Below, piece by piece: positions 1 to 5,600 of a stretch of DNA of 9,502 nucleotides (position 1 is the stretch's first letter; every line of letters starts with the position of its first letter). The DNA comes from Firmicutes bacterium UBA5286 (lineage in GTDB: Bacteria; Bacillota; Proteinivoracia; UBA4975): positions 23,419-32,920 of the forward strand of contig DHSM01000028.1 in the NCBI GenBank assembly GCA_002408465.1, in the 5' to 3' direction. The position numbers and the translations under genes are program-made. The notes beneath the pieces were generated by a model. That model saw only the letters and a list, made by a program, of their open reading frames with translations, was not told where the DNA came from and ran no database searches.

Positions 1-824
1 GGCAGGCCGATTTCCTGAGCCCAGCGCCGGCTGGTGGTGAGGTAGCCTAGAACAGCTTCAAACCAGACATACACCCGCTTATCTTCATAGCCCTCAATGG
101 GAATGGGAATTCCCCAATCTATATCCCTGCTTATAGCCCTGTCCAACAGGCCTTCTTTCAGGTAACGGCGGGTGGTCTCCCGGGCATTGAGCCGCCAGCT
201 GAGTTCCTTCAGGGCTGCCAGCTCCTGAATATCCTTTTGAAAACTTGAAAGCTTAAAAAAGAGATGCTGGGTCTTTCGCAATCCCGGCCGATTGCCGCAG
301 AGTTTGCAGCGCTGGTCCGCTAGATCGCAGGGATCCAGCAGGCTGCCACAGCTGTCACACTGGTCACCCCGGGCATCCTTAGCGCCACAGCGGGGGCAAG
401 TGCCCTCTACATAGCGGTCAGGCAGGAATTTACTGCAATGTTCACACCAGGTCTGTTCCTGAATCTTGGGATAAAGCCAACCGTCAGCATACAGACGGCG
501 AATTATCGCCTGCACCTGCTCCTGATGACTGGCATCAGTGGTGGCAGCATAGCAATCATAGCTGAAGCCCAGCCGGGCAAAATTGTCCACAAACTCCTCA
601 TGGTATTGGCTGGCAACCTCTCCGGGCTGTCGCCCTTCCTGGCTGGCTCGGACTGCAATGGGAGTGCCGTGGCAGTCGCTGCCTGACACATAGAGCACTT
701 CCTCTCCTCGCAGCCGAAAATAGCGGGCGAGAATATCCGCCGGCAGCAGGCCGGCAATGTGCCCCAAATGCAGGGAACCGTTGGCATAGGGCCAGGCGCT
801 GCAAATCAAAATTTTTCTTGTCAT
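1..824 (-). CDS. metG: Methionyl-tRNA synthetase, N-terminal part (3' end outside window)
   Basis: Charges tRNA-Met with methionine in the cytoplasm. Only the first 274 codons are inside the window; the frame is open to the left edge, so the KMSKS loop and anticodon-binding domain are not visible. Seen: the class I HIGH signature as HLGH (residues 19-22) after a typical YANGS lead-in, KFLPDRYVEG at 132-141, and the ISRDIDWGIPIP block (231-242) followed by VYVWFEA, all characteristic of MetRS. Four CxxC pairs (C127/C130, C143/C146, C156/C159, C173/C176) form the zinc knuckle region, enough for two zinc ions. The ATG at 824 is supported by a GGAGGTG ribosome binding site at 831-837, six bases upstream. 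Transcription comes through a methionine T-box leader, which supports the identification independently. Confidence 0.96.
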   Translation of the reverse strand, partial: MTRKILICSAWPYANGSLHLGHIAGLLPADILARYFRLRGEEVLYVSGSDCHGTPIAVRASQEGRQPGEVASQYHEEFVDNFARLGFSYDCYAATTDASHQEQVQAIIRRLYADGWLYPKIQEQTWCEHCSKFLPDRYVEGTCPRCGAKDARGDQCDSCGSLLDPCDLADQRCKLCGNRPGLRKTQHLFFKLSSFQKDIQELAALKELSWRLNARETTRRYLKEGLLDRAISRDIDWGIPIPIEGYEDKRVYVWFEAVLGYLTTSRRWAQEIGL

Positions 825-837
825 AGCTTACACCTCC

Positions 838-880
838 AAAAAAATTATGCCCGTTCCGGCCAATCGGCCGGGACGGGCAT
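838..880 (-). terminator. T-box attenuator terminator upstream of metG
   Basis: A GC-rich hairpin with arms at 847-861 and 866-880, beginning ATGCCCGT and ending ACGGGCAT on the plus strand, followed on the minus strand by a run of T residues (846-838) just before the metG ribosome binding site. This is the intrinsic terminator that forms when the T-box is not bound by uncharged tRNA. Confidence 0.93.
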
Positions 881-1087
881 TATTATCCCGCGGTACCACC
901 CCGCATTGCCGCGTGCACACTTGCGGCCTCTTTCTGCACGATAACGGGCGCACCGTTACAGCCTTGCCCAGGGGGGTTCGGCCGCAAAGCTCCGGGACCA
1001 TGTTCAACCGGGTTTGCGCTGCCGGTTTCCACCCTCCCGGCTCTCTGGCGTGCTCTGCCCGCTTTACTTTTCCCATCATTGCATTAT
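838..1087 (-). promoter_or_regulatory. T-box riboswitch (methionine) in the metG leader
   Basis: A transcribed leader of about 250 nt that senses uncharged tRNA-Met and controls transcription into metG. Seen on the minus strand: a 5' Stem I segment with AGTA and AGAG motifs (AGAG around 1041-1046), a candidate specifier codon ATG at 1001-999 within GAACATGG, and the conserved T-box sequence GGGTGGTACCGCGGGA near 901-886. The TGGT at 898-895 can pair with the ACCA end of a tRNA with discriminator A, as in tRNA-Met. The distal side of the T-box region runs into the terminator hairpin, giving mutually exclusive antiterminator and terminator folds. The AUG specifier agrees with the downstream gene. 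Internal Stem II/III boundaries were not resolved by eye. Confidence 0.95.
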
Positions 1088-1093
1088 GGGGTA

Positions 1094-1123
1094 ATTATAT
1101 ATTCCCGGAAGAGAAAATGTCAA
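1094..1123 (-). promoter_or_regulatory. Sigma-A promoter of the metG T-box transcript
   Basis: A perfect -35 TTGACA (1123-1118) and a perfect -10 TATAAT (1099-1094) separated by 18 bp. The predicted transcription start is near 1087, just upstream of the first conserved T-box bases. Its position matches the riboswitch start, so metG is probably transcribed from its own promoter. Confidence 0.85.
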
Positions 1124-1201
1124 ATATTTTGGGTAACCCCCAAGTTTTGCAGCAAGCTGTCGAATAAGATAACAGAGAACAATTTTTCTCACTTTAAACC
1201 C

Positions 1202-1247
1202 CCATAACTAAGTAAAACTCCTGTTAAGGAGTTTTACTTAGTTATGG
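1202..1247. terminator. Perfect 20-bp inverted repeat; probable terminator
   Basis: Left arm 1202-1221 and right arm 1228-1247 are perfectly complementary (CCATAACTAAG... with ...CTTAGTTATGG) around a 6-base loop. It starts immediately after the TGA of the small membrane protein gene, so it probably ends that transcript and separates it from the metG promoter. The stem is AT-rich, and neither flank has a strong T run (GGGTTTAAAG on the minus strand, TCAAATTTTAG on the plus strand). An RNA processing or stabilising hairpin, or a remnant of a mobile repeat, is also possible. Confidence 0.6.
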
Positions 1248-1385
1248 TCAAATTTTAGCAATCAGGGCCCAGACAATGGGGAGGATGTAGCGGCCGAGAA
1301 ACCACAGGATTGCCAATAGAGCTAATAAATATGCGCCATTGCGGATCAGGGCAGAAATCGGTTGCTTAGTTTCGTTGTGACTCAT
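1248..1385 (-). CDS. Small single-span membrane protein, 45 aa
   Basis: A short gene not recognised as any named family. The protein starts MSHNETKQP (polar) and has one strongly hydrophobic stretch, residues about 18-43, containing LLALLAILWFLGRYILP and ending ALIAKI. This suggests one transmembrane helix with a short cytoplasmic N-terminus, interrupted by a Gly-Arg pair and a proline. The start is supported by a GGAGGG ribosome binding site about 7 bases upstream of the ATG at 1385. The stop is followed directly by the 20-bp hairpin, which is how a real small gene would end. The hydrophobic core loosely recalls the first helix of AI-2E-type permeases, so a decayed fragment of a larger permease gene cannot be excluded, but the intact RBS and clean stop favour a genuine small protein. 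Confidence 0.65.
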   Translation of the reverse strand: MSHNETKQPISALIRNGAYLLALLAILWFLGRYILPIVWALIAKI

Positions 1386-1432
1386 GCCGTAACCCTCCTT
1401 TTCCATAGTGTGCCTCGGCAGGGCTCAGCTAT

Positions 1433-1455
1433 ACCAGTTAATACCCTTTACTGGT
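1433..1455. repeat. Short inverted repeat in the 1386-1504 intergenic gap
   Basis: ACCAGT at 1433-1438 and ACTGGT at 1450-1455 are complementary across 11 bases. It lies between the end of the repeat-protein gene and the small membrane gene. It could be an operator or a weak hairpin; the stem is short and has no T run. No convincing promoter for the small gene was found in this gap (a TATAGC near 1432-1427 lacks a good -35), and no other gene is visible here. Confidence 0.25.
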
Positions 1456-1504
1456 CAGGAAGATTCTGGGCATGGAACTACTTTTAATTCAGCAACCATA
1501 CTTT

Positions 1505-1996
1505 TCAATTGTGATGATGGTGGTTGTGTCCTGTATCCGTCACCTTATAGTAATAATAAGTGAGGCAAGCAATCAGCCCCGCCAGCAGGGGATCTGATTC
1601 AGGCGCCTCTAAATTCACATCGTGGCCAAGTACCTCTCCGCCCAAGCGGCCCTTTAAATAACCTTGTTCATACTGCAAATCGGCAGAAAAACCGATAAAG
1701 TCTCCGCCTACCCGACCCCAAACTTTGCGGCCGTCAGTTTCCAAGAACAAATTTTTTCCGTCGACAACCCCACCCAAGCGTCCCCGCAGAGAATTGCCCT
1801 GCCGCTGCAAGACTACATCTTTGCCAATGACGAGTCCCCCCAGGCGGCCAACAATCTCAGCATCATCATAGCGCAAATCAATATTGCCACCCCGCAGCAG
1901 GCCGCCGCTGCGGCCGACAATGGTTCCGCCTGCCACAGTGCAGCTGACGGAGAAACCGCAAATTATTCCGCCTACCCGGCCGGATATGATCGGCAT
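1505..1996 (-). CDS. Six-fold 22-residue G-R-x-G-G repeat protein with His-rich tail, 163 aa
   Basis: I do not recognise a named family. After MPI, residues 4-135 are six consecutive repeats of exactly 22 residues with no insertions. Each has G-R at repeat positions 3-4, G-G at 6-7 and G at 11, all invariant, plus a small or aliphatic residue at 14 and usually Leu at 16. This alternation fits two short beta strands per repeat, as in a beta-solenoid or closed beta structure (inference). After the repeats come a short hydrophobic segment, a YYYY run (147-150) and the C-terminal tail GHNHHHHN, which could bind metal. No signal peptide is seen. The frame stays open upstream to 2221, but that part overlaps the GNAT gene; the ATG at 1996 has a strong GGGAGGTGG ribosome binding site at 2001-2009. 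It is the last gene of the rnhA-membrane protein-GNAT cluster, 19 bases after the GNAT stop. Confidence 0.85.
   Translation of the reverse strand: MPIISGRVGGIICGFSVSCTVAGGTIVGRSGGLLRGGNIDLRYDDAEIVGRLGGLVIGKDVVLQRQGNSLRGRLGGVVDGKNLFLETDGRKVWGRVGGDFIGFSADLQYEQGYLKGRLGGEVLGHDVNLEAPESDPLLAGLIACLTYYYYKVTDTGHNHHHHN
1592..1987 (-). repeat. Six tandem 66-bp coding repeats (22 aa each)
   Basis: Protein repeats at residues 4-25, 26-47, 48-69, 70-91, 92-113 and 114-135. The five key residues (G3, R4, G6, G7, G11) are kept in all six units, while the other positions and synonymous codons differ widely between units. The amplification is therefore old and the glycine/arginine pattern is under selection, not a recent DNA expansion. 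Confidence 0.9.
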
Positions 1997-2015
1997 TTTT
2001 CCACCTCCCATTGGC

Positions 2016-2774
2016 TTAAAGCTTAGGCCTCCAGGCATTGAATTCGTCAATCCGTCCCAAATCTGTAAAGCCCAGCTTAGCATAGAGGCCGCTGATGAAA
2101 TCTCCCGCAAGGAGGTACAAACCCCGTCCCCCGCTGCCGGTATATACCGACTGGATATGCTTGACAAGGGCAGAGGCGCAGCCCTGTTTCCTGTAGTTGG
2201 GCAATGTGCGCACATTGTCAATCCTGCTCAGCCCCCCCTGGGAAAAAAGAAAGCCAGTGGCGGCAGGCATCTGGTCCTTGCGCACCAAAAAATACTGAAT
2301 GTGAGGATGGGACATTTCCTGCGCAAAAATTGCCGCCAAAGTCTCCGGCAAACCCCAAGACCGCTCCCCCAGGATGATGCGCAGAGCTTCAACCTGGTTG
2401 TGGCAACCGACTTTCTCCACGGTTATGCCTGGACTGATTCCCCCATCCTGTGGAATGTTATTCCACAGCATCATCTTATAGGATGCAGGCCGGATATTAT
2501 ATCCCCGCTCCAAGAGCTTCGCCTCAAGTTCAGTAGAAAAACCTAACTGGTTATAGCGCAGCCTGGGCGCCAATCCATGGCCCGCATAAAAAGCCTCGAT
2601 TCCCTCAAGAATTTTGTCCAGGTTGCGGGCGGCCGGGCTAAGGCCCTCTGCATGGTTAGAATCAATGTGATCCGGTGCCTGGGTGTTGTAGTACATTCTT
2701 CCCCAGGGCCTGACTTCTACATTGCTGATGGCAGCATAGTATTTAGAATTGTGTTCGGCTAGAGTCTTTAACAT
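2016..2774 (-). CDS. GNAT-family N-acetyltransferase, 252 aa
   Basis: Probably transfers an acetyl group from acetyl-CoA to an unknown substrate. The C-terminal half is a GNAT domain: motif A spans about 184-203, with the CoA pyrophosphate loop RKQGCA (195-200), and the motif B-like YAKLGF lies at 231-236. The N-terminal half (1 to about 110) has no obvious catalytic motif and may be a second, degenerate acetyltransferase-like domain. The start chosen is the ATG at 2774, with GGGGAGGAAG upstream; an in-frame upstream ATG at 2828 would add 18 residues lying entirely inside the previous gene and has no such site. The start overlaps the end of the membrane protein gene by 32 bases, suggesting translational coupling. 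The substrate cannot be told from sequence. Confidence 0.85.
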   Translation of the reverse strand: MLKTLAEHNSKYYAAISNVEVRPWGRMYYNTQAPDHIDSNHAEGLSPAARNLDKILEGIEAFYAGHGLAPRLRYNQLGFSTELEAKLLERGYNIRPASYKMMLWNNIPQDGGISPGITVEKVGCHNQVEALRIILGERSWGLPETLAAIFAQEMSHPHIQYFLVRKDQMPAATGFLFSQGGLSRIDNVRTLPNYRKQGCASALVKHIQSVYTGSGGRGLYLLAGDFISGLYAKLGFTDLGRIDEFNAWRPKL

Positions 2775-3348
2775 AATATTCTTCCTCCCCGTTTTTTTTT
2801 GGGAAGAACGCCCTGAGCAAAGAAACAAAGCCCAAGGTAAGCAAGAGAAAACTTGGAAACAGCATGAATAAGTCCCCAGTATAGGCCCAAGCGGTCAGGG
2901 CAGCAGCCCCCGTGAGGACGAAAGCCCCTCCCCAGCCAGCTGCCCGCAAGCCTGCAGCCGGTTCTGTGGGCGGAAGGGCGGCAACTGCAGCCAGAGAGCT
3001 GAGCCAGCCTGGAACAGAGCAGCCTGCGCACACCAGCCACAGCACCAGCAGGACCGCTGATTTTATTAGGAGCAGCACTGCCAGCACAGTGAGGATAACC
3101 AAGTTTAACCAGGGGATAAGCCCTGAGAGCCAAGTGCATGCCAGCAGTGTAAGAATTCCCGTTACAACTAAGTCTTTCAGCGCCCGCAAGTACCACTTGT
3201 ACCAGTTTATGTTTTGATGTTTTGACAAGTGCTCCTCCACACAAATTCTCCCTGCAAGCTGAGTGGGCAGGGCGGACAACAGATAAAATCTTGCCCCTGC
3301 CAATACTGCCAGAATAAAGTATGGTATTGACAACCAGCAGGTTTCCAT
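2743..3348 (-). CDS. Polytopic membrane protein, 201 aa, unknown function
   Basis: A hydrophobic protein with about five or six likely membrane segments: residues roughly 5-22, 59-76, 80-108 (long enough for one or two), 113-125, 138-156 and 160-180. A polar, acidic C-terminal tail follows. No transporter or enzyme motif was recognised. The start is the ATG at 3348, eight bases after an AGGTGG ribosome binding site that overlaps the rnhA stop; two GTG codons in frame at 3360 and 3357 are alternatives. Near the 3' end an A9 run encodes P-K-K-N, and the last 32 bases overlap the GNAT start. A -1 shift at the A run would end translation at a TAA overlapping the GNAT start codon. It belongs to the rnhA cluster. 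Confidence 0.75.
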   Translation of the reverse strand: METCWLSIPYFILAVLAGARFYLLSALPTQLAGRICVEEHLSKHQNINWYKWYLRALKDLVVTGILTLLACTWLSGLIPWLNLVILTVLAVLLLIKSAVLLVLWLVCAGCSVPGWLSSLAAVAALPPTEPAAGLRAAGWGGAFVLTGAAALTAWAYTGDLFMLFPSFLLLTLGFVSLLRAFFPKKNGEEEYYVKDSSRTQF

Positions 3349-3360
3349 TGATTGCACCAC

Positions 3361-3807
3361 CTAATTTGATCCAGATAAGGAGTTGTCGACAATCGCCTGG
3401 CGGGCCAGTTCATCGCAGCGGTTGTTCATGACATTGTCTCCGTGGCCCTTGACCCACACCCACTGCACTTGATGAGGCTCAATCGCCTTTAATATATCCT
3501 GCCATAAGTCAATATTCTTAACCTTGCCCTGCTTATAATCTGTTTTAAGCCAGCTGGCCAGCCAGCCGGCATTAAAGGCTTGGACCAACAGGTTTGAATC
3601 GCTGTAAACAGTAACCTGACAGGGTTCCATCAATGCCCGGAATCCCTGGATAACGGCCATCATCTCCATGCGATTATTGGTGGTTTCGGCCTCAAAACCG
3701 CAGATTTCTTTAGTATGAGGCCCGAAAACCAGGATGGCTGCCCACCCCCCGGGACCGGGATTGCCGGAGCAGGCCCCATCGGTGTATATCTGCACCTTTT
3801 TTGCCAT
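3361..3807 (-). CDS. rnhA: Ribonuclease HI, 148 aa
   Basis: Cleaves the RNA strand of RNA/DNA hybrids in the cytoplasm, removing primers and R-loops. The type 1 RNase H fold is clear: YTDGACSGNPGPGGWA near the N-terminus, TTNNRMEM, VYSDS, WVKGHGDN and NRCDELAR. The four catalytic carboxylates are present (D10, E48, D70, D132), as is the mobile-loop histidine H122. The length is normal for bacterial RNase HI. The ATG at 3807 has an AGGGAGG site about 7-13 bases upstream. The gene heads the cluster with the membrane protein, GNAT and repeat protein. A terminator lies between it and the upstream nitroreductase, yet no clear promoter was found in the 30 bases left, so some read-through is likely. 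Confidence 0.96.
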   Translation of the reverse strand: MAKKVQIYTDGACSGNPGPGGWAAILVFGPHTKEICGFEAETTNNRMEMMAVIQGFRALMEPCQVTVYSDSNLLVQAFNAGWLASWLKTDYKQGKVKNIDLWQDILKAIEPHQVQWVWVKGHGDNVMNNRCDELARQAIVDNSLSGSN

Positions 3808-3837
3808 TCATCTTCCCTCCCTAAGCAGGATGTCAAG

Positions 3838-3862
3838 AAAAAAGAGAACCGGATAGTTCTCT
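3838..3862 (-). terminator. Intrinsic terminator after the nitroreductase gene
   Basis: A 7-bp stem (AGAGAAC at 3843-3849 with GTTCTCT at 3856-3862) and a 6-base loop start right after the nitroreductase stop. On the minus strand it is followed by T6 (3843-3838). The stem is short, so termination may be partial, which would allow read-through into rnhA. Confidence 0.75.
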
Positions 3863-4630
3863 CTAGTCAAACAGGTAAGAAACCCAGTATTCCCAGCCCT
3901 TGCGCTGGGGATGTTCGGTTTGGGCAATGCGGCCGGGAATGGCCAGCTGTTCACAAGCCAGCTCGAAATGGCAGAGGGCAATACCCATGTCAATTGGAAT
4001 ACCGGACCGGGCAAGTCTCCCAGACCTGCTGAAGAGGTGGACTGCGCTGGCGCCAAACCACAGCCGCCAAGGCTGACGGTTAATGGCAGAGGGCGCCCAG
4101 CGCACAGCTTCCAGTACTGTCCGCCAGGGATACCTGGTATCTCTGTCTTCAGCATAGACAGCTAATTTCTCCGGTGGCTGCCGCCTGCCGGATTTTTCTT
4201 TCGTCCCGGGTACTTTGTGGCCACGCCCCCAAGCTATCAGAGCTCTGACAGCCTGCCCTTTCTCCAGACCGAGATTGTCTCCCAGGGCCTCGCTGTCAAA
4301 AAGCGCCCCCAGCCAACAAGTGCCTAAATCCATGGCCGTCAGTTCCAAAATCACTCGCTGGCTGCTGTAGCCCAAATTGAACAAAGCTTCTCTGTCCCCG
4401 GCGGCGACGGCGGCAAGATACCAGGGAGCGAAAACTCGCCCGATGGGACCAATGCACCTTAGCCGCCGGTGCACCTCTGAGCCCGGCAGGAGAAAATACT
4501 TAAGAGCAGATGAATTATAGCCCTTGACATGCTCGCAGATTTTGCGAACCTGAGCAAGAGTTGCCTCGTTTACATCCTGTTCATACTGTCGGACCGAAAT
4601 GCGGCGTTCAATCAGCTGAAGCCAGTTCAT
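3863..4630 (-). CDS. Nitroreductase-family flavoprotein (TM1586 type), 255 aa
   Basis: A probable FMN-dependent NAD(P)H oxidoreductase of unknown substrate. Residues 9-15 (RRISVRQ) match the N-terminal phosphate-binding signature of nitroreductases. ELTAMDLGTCWLGALF (96-111) is the conserved helix-loop, and RWAPSAINRQPWRLWF (177-192) is a second set of the family's substrate- and flavin-site residues. Finding both sets in one chain fits the putative TM nitroreductase family (PF14512, modelled on TM1586), where two half-domains form a pseudo-dimer within one polypeptide. The ATG overlaps the stop of the preceding gene (ATGA, 4627-4630) and no strong ribosome binding site is visible, so translation is probably coupled to that gene. 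A terminator follows directly. Confidence 0.85.
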   Translation of the reverse strand: MNWLQLIERRISVRQYEQDVNEATLAQVRKICEHVKGYNSSALKYFLLPGSEVHRRLRCIGPIGRVFAPWYLAAVAAGDREALFNLGYSSQRVILELTAMDLGTCWLGALFDSEALGDNLGLEKGQAVRALIAWGRGHKVPGTKEKSGRRQPPEKLAVYAEDRDTRYPWRTVLEAVRWAPSAINRQPWRLWFGASAVHLFSRSGRLARSGIPIDMGIALCHFELACEQLAIPGRIAQTEHPQRKGWEYWVSYLFD

Positions 4631-5511
4631 CTTGAGGCCGCCAAACTGTATTTTTCCGGAAGGCCAAATTTGCTCCTGGCCTCTTCAAAGGCATCGACAA
4701 TGCCATAGGCATGCCGCAGCGAATCTACTAAGTAGTTGCGGCCAAAAGCCCCTTCAACCACCTGGCACATCCAGGTGCCCAGGGGATACCTGGCGGCCAG
4801 GGAAGCGCTGCCGGTCAAGGCCAGACTGTGCTCCAGCTCCCGAGCAAGAGCGGCGCCATTCTCCTTAGCATGAATGTACCTGCGCAAAAGCTGCACATCT
4901 GCCTCCCGCCGTTTTTCCGCCTGCTGCCAGAGATTATAAACAGGTCCGGAGACAGGCACGGTGAAAAACAGCGTTGCGCTTCCTTCTCGAAACATGCGTG
5001 CCAAAAAATTCTCCAGGGCGCCGCCAGCTGCATCCTCCAGCCGGGGCGCAACCAGCCTTGCCGTACATAACTGGTGGATGCGGTTGGCCAATAAAGACAG
5101 CAACGGAAAATCTCCCACAAACAGTTTATTGCCTCGCAGTTCCAAGGAAAAAAAGTTTACCGCCACCGTATTGCCCTCGGCGATAACAGGCTGGTCGCCG
5201 CCGGGAACAAACTCAACATTGACTTCAAACATCGCCCCGGCGGGCAGATGGCGAGTCACTTGCTGTTCAATGGAGGCGCCGGATATGCGGCCTAAAGCTC
5301 CAAGCACGCTCTTGCCGTTTACGCCCTCTTCAGCTAAAGCTTTTAGCCTGCCTTCCAGCCCTGGCTCCGCCAGTTCGGAAATCGCCTGACTGGGATCCCG
5401 GCCCAAATTGCGCCAATACAAGCGAAACCCTGGACTTTCTGCGGCCTGGACCATGGAATCTGGCTGCTCAGTCAGTATTTTAATCAGCTTAATATCTATA
5501 CGGACAGACAT
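4627..5511 (-). CDS. Gluzincin-like protein lacking HExxH (probable pseudo-peptidase), 294 aa
   Basis: The layout recalls zinc peptidase-like families such as DUF5700/DUF2268, where a helix with HExxH is followed by an E-G-x-A helix and a late block of the type Y-x-x-G-x-x-M...fG. Here the HExxH position appears as LLANRIHQLC (140-149), with no HExxH anywhere in the protein. FREGSATLFF (174-183) resembles the third-ligand helix, and YPLGTWMCQVVEGAFGRNYL (242-261) resembles the late block. If this reading is right, the zinc site is lost and the protein is a non-catalytic or altered relative; the family link is inference from motif order. The ATG at 5511 was chosen over the one at 5526 because GGGGGTG sits six bases upstream of it. 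The stop overlaps the nitroreductase start, so the two are probably co-translated. Confidence 0.65.
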   Translation of the reverse strand: MSVRIDIKLIKILTEQPDSMVQAAESPGFRLYWRNLGRDPSQAISELAEPGLEGRLKALAEEGVNGKSVLGALGRISGASIEQQVTRHLPAGAMFEVNVEFVPGGDQPVIAEGNTVAVNFFSLELRGNKLFVGDFPLLSLLANRIHQLCTARLVAPRLEDAAGGALENFLARMFREGSATLFFTVPVSGPVYNLWQQAEKRREADVQLLRRYIHAKENGAALARELEHSLALTGSASLAARYPLGTWMCQVVEGAFGRNYLVDSLRHAYGIVDAFEEARSKFGLPEKYSLAASR

Positions 5512-5571
5512 TAACGTCACCCCCATAATTGGTTCCGCCCACAGCGTCTGTATAATCCGGTTTTATTAGGG

Positions 5572-5596
5572 AAAAGCACCGATGGTCGGTCGGTGC
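5572..5596 (-). terminator. Intrinsic terminator after the receiver gene
   Basis: A 7-bp GC-rich stem (GCACCGA at 5576-5582 with TCGGTGC at 5590-5596) and a 7-base loop lie just after the receiver stop, followed on the minus strand by TTTT and then CCC. It separates the receiver gene from the downstream peptidase-like/nitroreductase operon. Confidence 0.75.
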
Positions 5597-5600
5597 CGGT

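Noticed and set aside
1202..1247. CRISPR or transposon end.
   Set aside because: Only one inverted repeat, no spacer array, no transposase and no target-site duplication noticed.
1592..1987. MORN repeats as an explanation for the 22-residue units.
   Set aside because: MORN units carry YxGxW-type aromatic positions and about 23 residues; these units have G-R-x-G-G and lack that aromatic pattern.
1997..2221. N-terminal extension of the repeat protein to an ATG at 2221 (238 aa).
   Set aside because: It lies in another frame inside the GNAT gene, has no repeat pattern, and the ATG at 1996 has a strong ribosome binding site.
1884..2546. 220-codon open frame on the plus strand.
   Set aside because: Lies opposite the GNAT and repeat-protein genes; no recognisable motif and no ribosome binding site.
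3829..3834. TTGACA-like -35 box (minus strand) just upstream of rnhA.
   Set aside because: No -10 box follows at 16-18 bp; the space is taken by the rnhA ribosome binding site and start codon.
5529..5556. Plus-strand TTGGTT-16-TATAAT promoter that could make an antisense RNA to the receiver gene.
   Set aside because: The -35 matches only 3 of 6 positions and there is no plus-strand gene or terminator to go with it; chance match likely.
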